This document shows positions 38,722 to 50,536 of a stretch of 64,000 nt of DNA, piece after piece. Location of the stretch: contig NZ_JAMGBG010000029.1 in the NCBI RefSeq assembly GCF_023516595.1, positions 62,001 to 126,000 on the forward strand, given 5' to 3'. Origin of the DNA: Streptomyces neyagawaensis. Its GTDB lineage: Bacteria; Actinomycetota; Actinomycetes; Streptomycetales; Streptomycetaceae. Position numbers and translations under genes: made by a program. Numbering within the stretch: the stretch's first letter is position 1; every line of letters begins with the position of its first letter. The notes beneath the pieces were generated by a model, which saw nothing but the letters and a program-made list of their open reading frames with translations, had not been told where the DNA came from and did no database searches.

Positions 38722-38808
38722 CATGCGCCGCGATGGTTGGTCCTTATGTCAACCAGACATGACGCGGCGGTCCGCCAGACCGTCGTGGGGTGCTACCGAG
38801 GAGGATCC

Positions 38809-39462
38809 ATCAGCGCCGAGCCCCGCATCAACGACCGGATTCGCGTTCCCGAGGTGCGACTTGTCGGTCCCAGCGGCGAGCAGGTCGGAATTGTTCCGCT
38901 TGCCAAGGCCCTGGAGCTTGCGCAGGAGTACGACCTCGACCTGGTCGAGGTGGCCGCGAACGCACGTCCGCCGGTCTGCAAGCTCATGGACTACGGGAAG
39001 TTCAAGTACGAGTCGGCCATGAAGGCCCGTGAGGCGCGCAAGAACCAGGCGCACACGGTCATCAAGGAGATGAAGCTCCGGCCGAAGATCGACCCGCACG
39101 ACTATGACACCAAGAAGGGTCACGTCGTCCGGTTCCTCAAGCAGGGCGACAAGGTCAAGATCACGATCATGTTCCGTGGTCGCGAGCAGTCCCGGCCCGA
39201 GCTGGGCTACCGACTGCTGCAGCGTCTCGCGGAGGACGTCCAGGACCTCGGGTTCGTCGAGTCGAACCCGAAGCAGGACGGCCGAAACATGATCATGGTT
39301 CTCGGTCCGCACAAGAAGAAGACCGAGGCGATGGCCGAGGCCCGTCAGGCTCAGGAAGCGCGGAAGGCGGAAGCGAAGGCCAACCCTGGCAAGTCGCAGA
39401 ACGCCGCCGACGCCGAGCACGTCGAGGTCGAGGCGCCGGCCGAGGAGCCTGCCGAGGCGTAA
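38809..39462 (+). CDS. infC: Translation initiation factor IF-3
   Basis: 217 aa. [43 protein letters not shown] is the N-domain, [15 protein letters not shown] the linker start, and [49 protein letters not shown] the C-domain. IF-3 binds the 30S subunit and proofreads initiator tRNA and start codon. Conserved sequence begins at SAEPRIND, and the only start near AGGAGG (38799-38804) is ATC at 38809, a non-canonical codon like the AUU of E. coli infC, which allows IF-3 to control its own synthesis. GTG 38785 lacks an SD. The acidic C-terminal tail is an actinobacterial feature. Confidence 0.93.
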   Translation: MSAEPRINDRIRVPEVRLVGPSGEQVGIVPLAKALELAQEYDLDLVEVAANARPPVCKLMDYGKFKYESAMKAREARKNQAHTVIKEMKLRPKIDPHDYDTKKGHVVRFLKQGDKVKITIMFRGREQSRPELGYRLLQRLAEDVQDLGFVESNPKQDGRNMIMVLGPHKKKTEAMAEARQAQEARKAEAKANPGKSQNAADAEHVEVEAPAEEPAEA

Positions 39463-39464
39463 GT

Positions 39465-39561
39465 CCCCGGGACGAGAGTCCTGGGGAAGCCCTGGACGCG
39501 AGTCCGGGGTGTCAACCGATAGAAATGACGTTCCGTCGTGCCCGGTTTAGCGACCGGGCAC
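39465..39561 (+). promoter_or_regulatory. Three RNA hairpins in the infC-rpmI spacer
   Basis: Hairpin 1 (39465-39486): CCCCGGGAC-GAGA-GTCCTGGGG. Hairpin 2 (39490-39509): CCCTGGAC-GCGA-GTCCGGGG, almost a repeat of the first. Hairpin 3 (39538-39561): GTGCCCGGT-TTAGCG-ACCGGGCAC, nine perfect pairs. They fill the 131-bp spacer just before rpmI, where ribosomal protein L20 acts as a repressor in other bacteria. Confidence 0.55.
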
Positions 39562-39593
39562 CGGAGCGCCACTGACGAGGAGAGAACGGCGCT

Positions 39594-39788
39594 ATGCCGA
39601 AGAACAAGTCGCACAGCGGTGCCAGCAAGCGCTTCAAGGTCACCGGCTCCGGCAAGGTGCTCCGTGAGCGCGCCGGCAAGCGCCACCTGCTCGAGCACAA
39701 GTCGTCCCGCGTGACGCGTCGCCTCACCGGCAACGCCGAGATGGCCCCGGGCGACGCCGCGAAGATCAAGAAGCTTCTCGGCAAGTGA
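39594..39788 (+). CDS. rpmI: 50S ribosomal protein L35
   Basis: 64 aa. [21 protein letters not shown] and [13 protein letters not shown] are diagnostic of bL35, a basic large-subunit protein. GAGGAGAG precedes the ATG. Second cistron of the infC-rpmI-rplT operon. Confidence 0.97.
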   Translation: MPKNKSHSGASKRFKVTGSGKVLRERAGKRHLLEHKSSRVTRRLTGNAEMAPGDAAKIKKLLGK

Positions 39789-39794
39789 CGAAGC

Positions 39795-39825
39795 GGCGCT
39801 GATCGTCCGTCGATCACCCAGCGCC
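39795..39825 (+). promoter_or_regulatory. Hairpin between rpmI and rplT
   Basis: GGCGCT-GATCG-TCCGT-CGATC-ACCC-AGCGCC: outer six and inner five pairs with a 4-nt bulge. A possible mRNA stability or regulatory element. Confidence 0.45.
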
Positions 39826-39900
39826 GTACGTCTGGACCGGGACCCAATCGATTTCGGGTCGTGTGAGGACAACCACGACCCCGCTACAAGGAGTTAAAAA

Positions 39901-40284
39901 GTGGCACGCGTCAAGCGGGCAGTCAACGCCCACAAGAAGCGCCGGGCGATCCTCGAGCAGGCCTCCGGCTACCGCGGTCAGCGTTCGCGCCTGTACCGCA
40001 AGGCCAAGGAGCAGGTCACCCACTCGCTGGTCTACAACTACAACGACCGCAAGAAGCGCAAGGGCGACTTCCGTCAGCTGTGGATCCAGCGCATCAACGC
40101 CGCTGCCCGCGCCAACGGCATCACGTACAACCGCTTCATCCAGGGTCTGAAGGCCGCGAACGTCGAGGTCGACCGCAAGATCCTCGCCGAGCTGGCCGTC
40201 AACGACGCCACCGCGTTCGCCGCGCTGGTCGAGGTCGCGCAGAAGGCGCTGCCGGCGGACGTCAACGCGCCGAAGGCCGCGTGA
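39901..40284 (+). CDS. rplT: 50S ribosomal protein L20
   Basis: 127 aa with a GTG start preceded by [48 protein letters not shown] is the basic N-terminal extension that binds 23S r[28 protein letters not shown] is the globular part of bL20. L20 is an early assembly protein and, in other bacteria, the translational repressor of its own operon. A strong terminator follows. Confidence 0.97.
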   Translation: MARVKRAVNAHKKRRAILEQASGYRGQRSRLYRKAKEQVTHSLVYNYNDRKKRKGDFRQLWIQRINAAARANGITYNRFIQGLKAANVEVDRKILAELAVNDATAFAALVEVAQKALPADVNAPKAA

Positions 40285-40320
40285 CGCTGCGCTGGCCTTG
40301 AGCCGGATGTCGATGTGAAC

Positions 40321-40362
40321 CCCGGACCCGTGGGCCTTTCGAGGCTTGCGGGTCCGGGTGTT
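40321..40362 (+). terminator. Intrinsic terminator of the infC operon
   Basis: CCCGGACCCG, an 18-nt loop containing GCCT-TTCG-AGGC, CGGGTCCGGG, then TGTTTGTT. Ten perfect pairs and a T-rich tail. Confidence 0.88.
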
Positions 40363-40423
40363 TGTTGCGCCTGCCAGCTCGGGGGTGCGGGTTCTCTTGG
40401 CGGGTGCGGGTTCGTTGTGGTTT

Positions 40424-40524
40424 CTCGCGCAGTTCCCCGCGCCCCTGAAGGCTTGGGCCTGCGGCCCGGCCTTCATCCTGAAAAGCACGGGGCGTAGCCC
40501 CGGTCGCTTTTCAGGGGCGCGGGG
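40424..40524. repeat. Dispersed intergenic repeat with hairpins, downstream of rplT
   Basis: Core copy at 40424-40446 (one mismatch), followed by the hairpin GAAGGC-...-GCCTTC (40447-40474), then CTGAAAAGC-AC-GGGGC-GTA-GCCCC-GGTC-GCTTTTCAG (40478-40514), and a partial inverted core at 40513-40524. The structure parallels the pair at 22862-23068. Confidence 0.78.
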
Positions 40525-40652
40525 CGGTGACACATGCGGCTGTGCCGCGTGGGCGCGAACAACCCCCACTAGCCCGCAGCCGCCAACGCACCCGTACCCC
40601 CGAGTTCCAAGGCGCCCCCTCCACCACCCCCCGCCCGACCCGAAGGTGATCC

Positions 40653-41516
<864 letters not shown>

Positions 41517-41569
41517 TAGGGTGACGGGCTCGGGGGCCCACTGCACAACGGAAGAGGTGGGGTACGGGG

Positions 41570-42706
41570 ATGAGGGTCGGCACGAGCAGCACACTGGGGG
41601 GCCGCGATGTGCGCGCCACACCCACGGCGCCGCACGCCGAGATCGCCGGACTCGGCATCGACCCCGACGACCTCCCCGACGGGCTCGTCGTCGCCGACGA
41701 GCAGGGCCGTGTGATCTGCTTCAACGCCGCCGCCGCCCGGATCACCGCCGTCCCCGCCGCCGACGCCCTCGGACTGCCCCTGGAGCGGGCGCTGCCCCTG
41801 GAGGACCTCGAAGGCCGCCGCTGGTGGCAGCTGACCGACCCCTACGGAGGCCTCGCCATCCGGGTCGGCCAGCCCGAACGGAACCTGCTGCTGCCCGGCG
41901 CCCGCGAGGTCCTCGTGTCCGCCCGGTACATCCGCACCGAACCCACCGGACCCGTCCGCCGTGTCGTCGTCTCCCTCCGCGACACCGAGGCCCGGCGCCG
42001 CACCGAACGCAGCCACGCCGAACTGATCGCCACGGTCGCCCACGAACTGCGCTCGCCGCTCACCTCGGTCAAGGGGTTCACCGCGACCCTGCTCGCCAAA
42101 TGGGAGCGGTTCACCGACGACCAGAAGAAACTGATGCTGGAGACCGTCGACGCCGACGCAAACCGCGTCACCCGGCTGATCGCCGAGCTGCTCGACATCT
42201 CCCGCATCGACTCCGGGCGGCTGGAGGTGCGCAGGCAGCCCGTCGACATAGGCGCGGCCGTCGGCCGGCACATCCAGGCGTACGTCGCGGCGGGACAGCC
42301 CGCCGACCGGTTCCTGCTCCGCATCGAGCAGCCGCTGCCCGACCTGTGGGCCGACCCCGACAAGATCGACCAGGTGCTCAGCAACCTGCTGGAAAATGCC
42401 GTGCGGCACGGCGAGGGAACCGTCACGATTGACGTCACGCCCACGGCGTCCCCGCGCGAGGGCGAGGACACCGGCACGTCGGTCACGGTGAGCGACGAGG
42501 GCACCGGTATCCCGGAGGAGTCCATGAACCGCGTCTTCACCCGCTTCTGGCGGGGCAGCAAGCGCGGTGGCACCGGCCTCGGGCTGTACATCGTCAAGGG
42601 CATCGTCGAAGCCCACGGCGGCACCATCACCGTCGGACGCGCCCCGAGCGGCGGCGCCGAGTTCCGATTTACGTTGCCCGTGGGGGCCCCGGCCTATCTG
42701 GCCTAG
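41570..42706 (+). CDS. Orphan PAS-domain sensor histidine kinase
   Basis: 378 aa. A PAS domain at about 30-145 (LPDGLVVADEQGRVICFNAAAARITAVPA), an H-box with the phospho-accepting His in IATVAHELRSPLTSVKGF (about residue 158), then N-box NLLENAVRHG, G1 DEGTGIPEE and G2 GGTGLGLYIVKGIVEAHGG. There is no membrane segment, so it is a cytoplasmic sensor. No response regulator is adjacent. It is positioned between the SpoU methyltransferase and pheS. Confidence 0.92.
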   Translation: MRVGTSSTLGGRDVRATPTAPHAEIAGLGIDPDDLPDGLVVADEQGRVICFNAAAARITAVPAADALGLPLERALPLEDLEGRRWWQLTDPYGGLAIRVGQPERNLLLPGAREVLVSARYIRTEPTGPVRRVVVSLRDTEARRRTERSHAELIATVAHELRSPLTSVKGFTATLLAKWERFTDDQKKLMLETVDADANRVTRLIAELLDISRIDSGRLEVRRQPVDIGAAVGRHIQAYVAAGQPADRFLLRIEQPLPDLWADPDKIDQVLSNLLENAVRHGEGTVTIDVTPTASPREGEDTGTSVTVSDEGTGIPEESMNRVFTRFWRGSKRGGTGLGLYIVKGIVEAHGGTITVGRAPSGGAEFRFTLPVGAPAYLA

Positions 42707-42806
42707 CCGCCCCGCGGGCGCGTTCGCACACCTCAACCCCGTTAGACTCGGCCTTTGGCACCTTTGCGTCCCATGACGGAGACGATTCGTCCACGAGTCG
42801 GTGTGA

Positions 42807-43966
<1,160 letters not shown>

Positions 43967-43967
<1 letters not shown>

Positions 43968-46489
43968 TGCGGGTCCCGCTTTCCTGGCTGCGGGAGTACG
44001 TCGACCTGCCGGCGACCGAAACCGGCCGTGACGTGCAGGCCAAGCTCGTGTCGGCCGGCCTCGAGGTCGAGACCGTCGAGCAGCTCGGAGCCGACCTCAA
44101 GGGCCCCCTCGTCGTGGGCCAGGTGCTGACCATCGAGGAGCTGGAGGGCTTCAAGAAGCCCATCCGCTTCTGCACCGTCGACGTCGGCACCGCCAACGGC
44201 ACCGGCGAGCCCCAGGAGATCGTCTGCGGCGCCCGCAACTTCGCCGTCGGCGACAAGGTCGTCGTGGTCCTCCCGGGCGCCGAGCTGCCCGGCGGCTTCG
44301 CGATCTCCGCCCGCAAGACCTACGGCCGCAACTCCCACGGCATGATCTGCTCCAGCGACGAGCTGGGCATGGGCGACGACGGCACCAAGGGCATCATCGT
44401 GCTGCCGCCGGAGACCGAGGTCGGCAAGGACGCGATCGAGCTGCTCGAGCTGGTCGACGAGGTCCTCGACATCGCCGTCACGGCCAACCGCGGCGACTGC
44501 CTGTCGATCCGCGGCGTCGCCCGCGAGACCGCCATCGCCTACGGTCTGCCGCTGCGCGACCCGGCGCTCCTCGACGTGCCCGGCCCGAACGCCTTCGGCC
44601 ACCCCGTCCAGGTCTCCGACCCGCTCGGCTGCGACCGCTTCACGGCCCGCACCGTCACCGGTCTCGACCCCGAGGCGCGCTCCCCGATCTGGCTCAAGCG
44701 CCGGCTCCAGAAGGTCGGCATGCGCCCGATCTCCCTCGCCGTCGACATCACCAACTACGTGATGATGGAACTGGGCCAGCCGCTGCACGCCTACGACCGC
44801 AACCTGGTCCAGGGCACCATCGGTGTCCGCCGGGCCGCCGAGGGCGAGAAGATCGTCACCCTCGACGGCGTCACCCGGAAGCTGCACGCCGAGGACCTCG
44901 TCATCACCGACGACCGCGGCCCCATCGGCCTCGCGGGCGTCATGGGCGGCGCCGACACCGAGATCGCCGACCACGATGCCACCGAGGACGGGGCGAACGC
45001 CTCCACCGAGGTCGTCATCGAGGCCGCCCACTTCGACCAGGTCTCCATCGCGCGCACCGCCCGTCGGCACAAGCTGTCGTCGGAGGCGTCCCGCCGCTTC
45101 GAGCGCGGCGTCGACCCGCTGGCCGCGTCCGCCGCCGCCCAGCGCACCGTCGACCTGCTGGTGCTTCTCGCGGGCGGCACCGCCGACGCGGGCGTCACCG
45201 AGGTCATCGCCCCGTCCGCGCCGCACACCATCGCGGTCCCGGCGGACCACCCCGACAAGGTCGCGGGTGTCGTCTACGGCCGCGAGACCGTCGTACGCCG
45301 CCTCCAGGAGATCGGCTGCGACGTCTACGGCCAGGACGAGCTGATCGTCACCGTGCCGTCGTGGCGGCCCGACCTCGCCGACATCAACGACCTGGCGGAG
45401 GAGGTCATCCGCCTGGAGGGCTACGAGAACCTGCCCTCCACACTGCCCAGGCTTCCCTCGGGCCGCGGCCTCACCCACCGGCAGCGGCTGCACCGCCGGG
45501 TCGGCCGGGCGCTCGCCGGCGCCGGGTATGTCGAGGCGCCGAACTACCCGTTCATCAGCGAGCAGGTCTTCGACCAGCTCGGGCTGGACGCCGACGACCC
45601 GGCCCGCCGTGTCGTCCGGCTCACCAACCCGCTGAACGACGAGGAGCCCGCGCTCCGCACGTCGCTGCTCCCGGGCCTGCTCGGCGCGCTGCGGCGCAAC
45701 GACGGCCGGGGCTCGCACGACCTGGCCCTCTTCGAGACCGGCCTCGTGTTCCACCCCCGTGCGGAGCAGGGCGTCGCCGTTTCGCCGCCGGTCGACCGCC
45801 GACCCACCGACGAGGAGATCGCGACGCTGGACGCCGCGCTGCCCGAGCAGCCGCGCCATGTCGCCGTCGTTCTCGCCGGGGCCCGTGAGCAGGCCGGCTG
45901 GTGGGGCAAGGGCCGTCCGGCGGACTGGGCCGACGCGGTCGAGGCCGGGCGCGCCGTCGCCCGTGAGGCCGGCGCGGAGCTGATCGTCCGCAAGGGCCAG
46001 TACGGGCCCTGGCACCCGGGCCGCTGCGCCGAGTTCGTGGTCGTCGTCGACGGCGCCGAGCGCGTCGTGGGGCACGCCGGTGAGCTGCACCCGCGTGTCG
46101 TGAAGGCCCTGGGGCTGCCCGCGCGCACCTGCGCGGCCGAGCTGGACCTGGATGTGCTGGAGCGGGTGGGGGACGACACCCCGCAGGCGCCGAGCATCTC
46201 CTCGTTCCCGGTCGCCACGCAGGACGTCGCGCTGGTCGTCGACGAGTACGTGCCGCACGCCGAGGTCGAGGCCGCGCTGCGTGAGGGCGCCGGTGAACTG
46301 CTGGAGGCCATCCGGCTGTTCGACGTCTACGAGAACGCGGAGCAGCTCGGCGAGGGGCGGAAGTCGCTGGCGTACGCGCTCCGCTTCCGGGCCGGGGACC
46401 GGACGCTGACCGTGGACGAGGCGTCAGCGGCGCGCGACGCGGCGGTCGCCCTCGCGGGTGAGCGTACGGGGGCGGTTCTGCGGAGCTAG
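43967..46489 (+). CDS. pheT: Phenylalanyl-tRNA synthetase beta subunit
   Basis: 840 aa. [15 protein letters not shown]; an OB-fold tRNA-binding domain at about 40-155 ([16 protein letters not shown] ... [25 protein letters not shown]); the B3/B4 editing domain; a B5 domain ([39 protein letters not shown]); the catalytic-like core and a C-terminal anticodon-binding FDX-ACB domain ([33 protein letters not shown]). It completes PheRS and also edits misacylated Tyr. Confidence 0.97.
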
Positions 46490-46580
46490 GACGCCGGGGG
46501 CGCCTGGGGTGCCGAGGGTGCCTGGGGTGCTGAGAGCGCCGAAGGGGTGGGGAGCTGCGGGTGTTTGGCGGCTGCGGGTT

Positions 46581-46620
46581 GTCCGTGGCTGGTCGCGCAG
46601 TTCCCCGCGCCCCTTTCAGG
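46581..46620 (+). repeat. Dispersed intergenic repeat, downstream of pheT
   Basis: Exact 23-bp core at 46592-46614, preceded by GTCCGTGGCTG and followed by TTCAGGGC. The rest of the 46490-46782 spacer holds no supported gene apart from short GGGTGCC-type repetition (46500-46545) and a small TCACTC-ATTC-GAGTGA stem near 46667-46682. Confidence 0.8.
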
Positions 46621-46782
46621 GCTTCGCTCCTGATCGGGGCTCGGCCCCACCCCCCTCTCCTCTTCTCACTCATTCGAGTGAGAACTTCGGGCGATCTGGC
46701 CCGAACGGGGCATTCGGTCGACAGAATCGGACCGGCCTCTCTGGGCCGTACCGCTGTCAGGGCCTGATGGGGGGCCAACGGC

Positions 46783-47886
46783 ATGATTCGAATCAGGACT
46801 GGGGCGCCTCCACGGGCATGGGTCCGAAGGCGCCGCCCGTCCGACCGGCGGTCTGTCCGACGGGCGCTCGCGCTGGGGTTGCCGGCGGTGTGGGGGGCGA
46901 CAGCCGTCACCTACAAGTGGGCCTGCCCGATGGCGCAGAACAACGGGCTCGGGGCCCGGCTCGCCAGCAGCGCCGTGTTCCTCGCGGTCGGCGCCGGGCT
47001 CGTACTGCAGGTCAGACAGGTGATGCTGCAAGAGGTGCGGCAGGCACGCCGGATCGCCGGCGCCGCGCAGAGCGTCCTGCTGCGGCCCCTGCCCGCCCGG
47101 GTCGACGGACTGGCCACCGCCGCCGCACAGCTCTCCGCCGACCGGGGCGCGACCGTCGGCGGCGACCTCTACGAGGTGATCGCCACCGAACACGGCGTAC
47201 GCGTCGTGATGGGAGACGTGCGCGGCCACGGCCTCTCCGCCATCGGCACCGTCGCCGCCGTGCTCGGCAGCTTCCGCGAGGCCGTCCACGACGAGGCCGA
47301 ACTCACCGGCGTCCTCGCCCGCCTCGACCGCGCCCTCGCCCGGCATGTGCGGGACCGCGCCCGCGCCGAGGACACCGAGGAGTTCGTGACCGTGCTCCTG
47401 CTGGAGATCGCCCCCGACGGCGAGGTCCACGCGCTCAACTGCGGGCACCCCTGGCCGTATCTGCTGAGCGCCGGCCGGGCGGAACTGATGGCCGGCCCGG
47501 ACCCGCTGCCCCCGCTCGGGGTGTTCCCGCTGCCGGCGGAACTGCCGGCCACCCCGTGCGGCCGGCTCCTCCCCGGAGAGGCCCTGTTCCTCCACACCGA
47601 CGGCGTGGAGGACGCCAGGGACGGCGACGGCCGCTTCTTCCCGCTGCCCGCGGCCCTGGCGGAGGCCGTGCGGGGCCGCCCCATCTCGCCGCACTCCGTC
47701 CTGCGTGCCGTCTTCAGCCAGCTCCTGCGCCACACCGGGGGCCGGCCCAAGGACGACATCGCCATACTGATCATCCGCAACGACCGGCTCCTGAGGGCCG
47801 CCGCCGCTTACCAACCCGCGGGCACCTGCACGATCGGCCCACCCGGCCCCGCGACCGACACCCCACCGGTCGTCCCCGGGCCGTAG
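46783..47886 (+). CDS. Membrane-anchored PP2C/SpoIIE-type phosphatase
   Basis: 367 aa. Basic N-terminus, then two hydrophobic stretches (about 29-45 and 60-80) and a PP2C-like SpoIIE domain: GGDLYEVIATEHGVRVVMGDVRGHGLSAIG with metal-binding Asp residues, LNCGHPWPYLL, LFLHTDGVEDARD and KDDIAILII. Such phosphatases typically act on anti-sigma-factor antagonists in partner-switch systems. No kinase or antagonist gene is adjacent. Confidence 0.9.
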   Translation: MIRIRTGAPPRAWVRRRRPSDRRSVRRALALGLPAVWGATAVTYKWACPMAQNNGLGARLASSAVFLAVGAGLVLQVRQVMLQEVRQARRIAGAAQSVLLRPLPARVDGLATAAAQLSADRGATVGGDLYEVIATEHGVRVVMGDVRGHGLSAIGTVAAVLGSFREAVHDEAELTGVLARLDRALARHVRDRARAEDTEEFVTVLLLEIAPDGEVHALNCGHPWPYLLSAGRAELMAGPDPLPPLGVFPLPAELPATPCGRLLPGEALFLHTDGVEDARDGDGRFFPLPAALAEAVRGRPISPHSVLRAVFSQLLRHTGGRPKDDIAILIIRNDRLLRAAAAYQPAGTCTIGPPGPATDTPPVVPGP

Positions 47887-48035
47887 CCGCCGAGCGGCCT
47901 CACGGCCGAGCGCCCTCGGCCTGTCCGTCCCGACGGGGCCACCGCGCTGTACGAGGGGGAGCCGGTGGCCCAGTCGGCCTCTTGCGAGGCATTCCAGTCA
48001 AGCGGTCCGAAACTCTCCGCAACAGAGCGCGTACA

Positions 48036-48073
48036 GCCCGAATTCGGGCATTCCCTTCACACCCCGTGTGAAG
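48036..48073. promoter_or_regulatory. Two adjacent perfect palindromes upstream of the NsdA-like gene
   Basis: GCCCGAA-TTCGGGC (48036-48049) and CTTCACAC-CCC-GTGTGAAG (48055-48073), separated by 5 nt and ending 52 bp before the start codon. They are candidate operators for this gene's own product or another regulator. Confidence 0.6.
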
Positions 48074-48125
48074 ACGGAGGCGCTACGCTGCCAAACGCCG
48101 GCACCGAGCCACCGGAGGGCCTTCC

Positions 48126-49466
48126 ATGCAGCCCAACACCCTGCTCGACGCGATCCTCGACGAGGCCGGTATCTCGCACGCCGGACTCGCCGCGCACGTC
48201 AACCAGGCAGGGCGGGCACGCGGTCTGGCGCTGAGATACGAACACACCGCAGTGGCCCGGTGGTTGAAGGGGCAGCGACCGCGCGGCCAGGTGCCCGACC
48301 TGATCTGCGAAGTGCTCGCCCGGCGGCTGCACCGGACCGTCACCCTCGACGACATCGGTCTCGGAGTGCCGGGCGAGGCGATCTCCCAGCACGGCGCCGG
48401 ACTCTCCGGGTTCGTGGAGCGCGCCACCGCCCTGTGGCGCTCCGACGAGCTACAACGCCCCCACGTCCTCGGCGCCCCCGCCGTCACCGGAACACCCGCC
48501 GTGATGCCGGTGTGGGAGTGGGAGAACCCGCCGGAGGACGTCGACGTCTCCCGCGGCGGACGGCATCGCGTCAGCATGGCCGACATCGAGATGCTGCGCG
48601 CAGCCCGATCGCACTACGAGCAGCTGTACCGCAAGGCGGGCGGCATCGTGACCCGCGCCCGTATCGTCGGATTCCTCAACGCCGAGGCGGCCCCCCTGCT
48701 GCGCGGCAGCTACACCGACGCCACCGGACGCCAACTCCACCGGGCCACCGGCGGACTGGTCGCCATCGCCGGCATCTGCGCGTACGACTCCGACGCGCAC
48801 GGGCTCGCCCAGCGCTACTTCCACCAGGCGCTGCGGCTCGCCAAGGCCAGCGGGGACCGGGGACTCGGCGCGTATGTGATCGCGCTGCTCGTCAACCAGT
48901 CGCTGTTCATGCGGGAGTACCGGCAGGCCGTCGCCTTCGCCGAGGCCGCACTGCGCGCCGCCGGCAAGCACATCACCCCGGCCCTCGCCGCGGACCTGTA
49001 CGCGATGCAGGCCAAGGCGTACGCCCACCTCGGCGACGGCACGAGCGCGCTGTCCTGCATCCGGCGGGCGGAACAGGCCGCCGAGCGCATCCGGCGCGGC
49101 CATGAACCCGACGAGACCGGCTATGTCCAACCCGGTCTGGTCAATGTGCAGGTGGCGGAGGCGCTGCTCAGCCTCGGCGACCTGACGGCCGCGGCGGAGC
49201 ACGCGGCGGCGGCCGTCGACACCCCGGCGCACGACCGGGGCCGGGTGCACCGGCTCGCCATGCTCAGCCAGATCGAACTACGGCAGGGCAACGCCGACAA
49301 GGCGGTCGAGACCGCCGTGGAAATGGCCGAGCGGGCGCGCGGAATGGAGTCCATGCGCCTGCGCGACAGACTGCGGGCGGTACGCGAACATCTCGTGCGA
49401 AACGGCTGCGCGGGGACCACGGAGGCCGCCGAACTCATCGACGGGGCACTGCGCGTACCGCTCTGA
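48126..49466 (+). CDS. NsdA-like XRE/TPR regulatory protein
   Basis: 446 aa. The N-terminal segment LLDAILDEAGISHAGLAAHVNQ with TAVARWLKGQRPRGQVPDLICEVLARRL resembles a helix-turn-helix seen in NsdA/Bld-type regulators. The C-terminal two thirds form TPR-like helical repeats (HGLAQRYFHQALRLAKASGD, RQAVAFAEAALRAAG, DGTSALSCIRRAEQAAERI, LGDLTAAAEHAAAAV). NsdA and related Streptomyces proteins restrain development and antibiotic production; whether this paralogue does so is inference. It is followed by a Nudix hydrolase. Confidence 0.82.
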   Translation: MQPNTLLDAILDEAGISHAGLAAHVNQAGRARGLALRYEHTAVARWLKGQRPRGQVPDLICEVLARRLHRTVTLDDIGLGVPGEAISQHGAGLSGFVERATALWRSDELQRPHVLGAPAVTGTPAVMPVWEWENPPEDVDVSRGGRHRVSMADIEMLRAARSHYEQLYRKAGGIVTRARIVGFLNAEAAPLLRGSYTDATGRQLHRATGGLVAIAGICAYDSDAHGLAQRYFHQALRLAKASGDRGLGAYVIALLVNQSLFMREYRQAVAFAEAALRAAGKHITPALAADLYAMQAKAYAHLGDGTSALSCIRRAEQAAERIRRGHEPDETGYVQPGLVNVQVAEALLSLGDLTAAAEHAAAAVDTPAHDRGRVHRLAMLSQIELRQGNADKAVETAVEMAERARGMESMRLRDRLRAVREHLVRNGCAGTTEAAELIDGALRVPL

Positions 49467-49564
49467 CACCGCGTCCACGGCCCGGCCGTGCACCGCCTGT
49501 GCGCCTGCTGTCACCACGCTCCTGCTGCGATATTGCCACTTACTCGGCGGAAGGTGGCAGAACC

Positions 49565-50110
49565 GTGCAGTGGACGCAACAGAGCGAACAAACTGTGTAT
49601 TCGAACCGCTGGTTCAGCGTCAATCTCGCAGATGTCGCATTGCCGGACGGGCGGCACCTCGATCACTTCCTGATACGGCTGCGGCCCGTCGCCGTGGCCA
49701 CCGTGGTCAACGAGGCCAACGAGGTGCTGCTGCTGTGGCGGCACCGCTTCATCACCGACAGCTGGGGGTGGGAGCTGGCGGCCGGCGTCGTCGAGGACGG
49801 CGAGGGCATCGCCGACGCGGCCGCCCGGGAACTGGAGGAGGAGACCGGATGGCGGCCGGGACCGCTGCACCACCTGATGAGCGTCGAGCCCTCCAACGGG
49901 CTCACCGACGCCCGGCACCACATCTACTGGGCCGACGAGGGCGCGTATGTCGGTCACCCGGTGGACGACTTCGAGTCGGACCGCAGGGAATGGGTTCCCC
50001 TCAAGCTCGTGCCTGACATGGTCGCCCGCGGCGAGGTCCCGGCCGCCAACATGGCGGCCGCACTGCTTCTCCTGCACCACCTCAGGCTCGGACAGGACGC
50101 GGGGCTCTGA
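49565..50110 (+). CDS. Nudix hydrolase (ADP-ribose pyrophosphatase-like)
   Basis: 181 aa from GTG 49565, with GGAAGG upstream. The Nudix box is GVVEDGEGIADAAARELEEETG (ending in REL-x-EE-x-G). WFSVNLADVALPDGRHLDHFLIRLRPVAV and VLLLWRHRFITDSWGWELAAG are typical of the ADP-ribose/NDP-sugar hydrolase branch. The substrate is not certain. It follows the NsdA-like gene by about 98 bp. Confidence 0.88.
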   Translation: MQWTQQSEQTVYSNRWFSVNLADVALPDGRHLDHFLIRLRPVAVATVVNEANEVLLLWRHRFITDSWGWELAAGVVEDGEGIADAAARELEEETGWRPGPLHHLMSVEPSNGLTDARHHIYWADEGAYVGHPVDDFESDRREWVPLKLVPDMVARGEVPAANMAAALLLLHHLRLGQDAGL

Positions 50111-50137
50111 CCCCTCCGGGCGTCCCGCCCGTACCGG

Positions 50138-50395
50138 TCAGCGGCCCACGGCCTGCCAGATGGCCACCACCAGTGCTCCCACGGCTGCGAGCGCCGCGAC
50201 CGCGGGCAGCGGCCAGCGGGAGTGCTCCAGGGTGACGACCCGTGTGCTCAGGTCGTCCAGTTCCTTGGCGGTCTGTTCGGCACGGTGACTCAGCAGGGTG
50301 AGCCCTCCCTCGACGCGTGCGTGCGCCACGTCCAGGCGGCGGCGTAACTCTGCGAGTTCACCGTGGGCCACGGGATGCTCGGGGTCGATGGCCAC
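50138..50395 (-). CDS. Small coiled-coil protein with C-terminal membrane anchor
   Basis: 85 aa. The GTG start has AAAGGAG at 8 nt. Residues about 10-60 form a heptad-like helix (HGELAELRRRLDVAHARVEGGLTLLSHRAEQTAKELDDLSTRVVTLE), followed by one membrane segment (LPAVAALAAVGALVVAIWQAV). No named family recognised. It is convergent with the Nudix gene. Confidence 0.7.
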   Translation of the reverse strand: MAIDPEHPVAHGELAELRRRLDVAHARVEGGLTLLSHRAEQTAKELDDLSTRVVTLEHSRWPLPAVAALAAVGALVVAIWQAVGR

Positions 50396-50536
50396 GAGTC
50401 CGCTCCTTTCTGTAGTCGTCTCGGTAGTCGTCACATCCCTTGCATGCGCACGGCAAGTCAACTCGCCTGGTGGGCGCGTGGGGAGCGTGTGCGAGCGGCA
50501 TATGCGTGTCCGCCGCGCACACGGTGTGTGAATACG

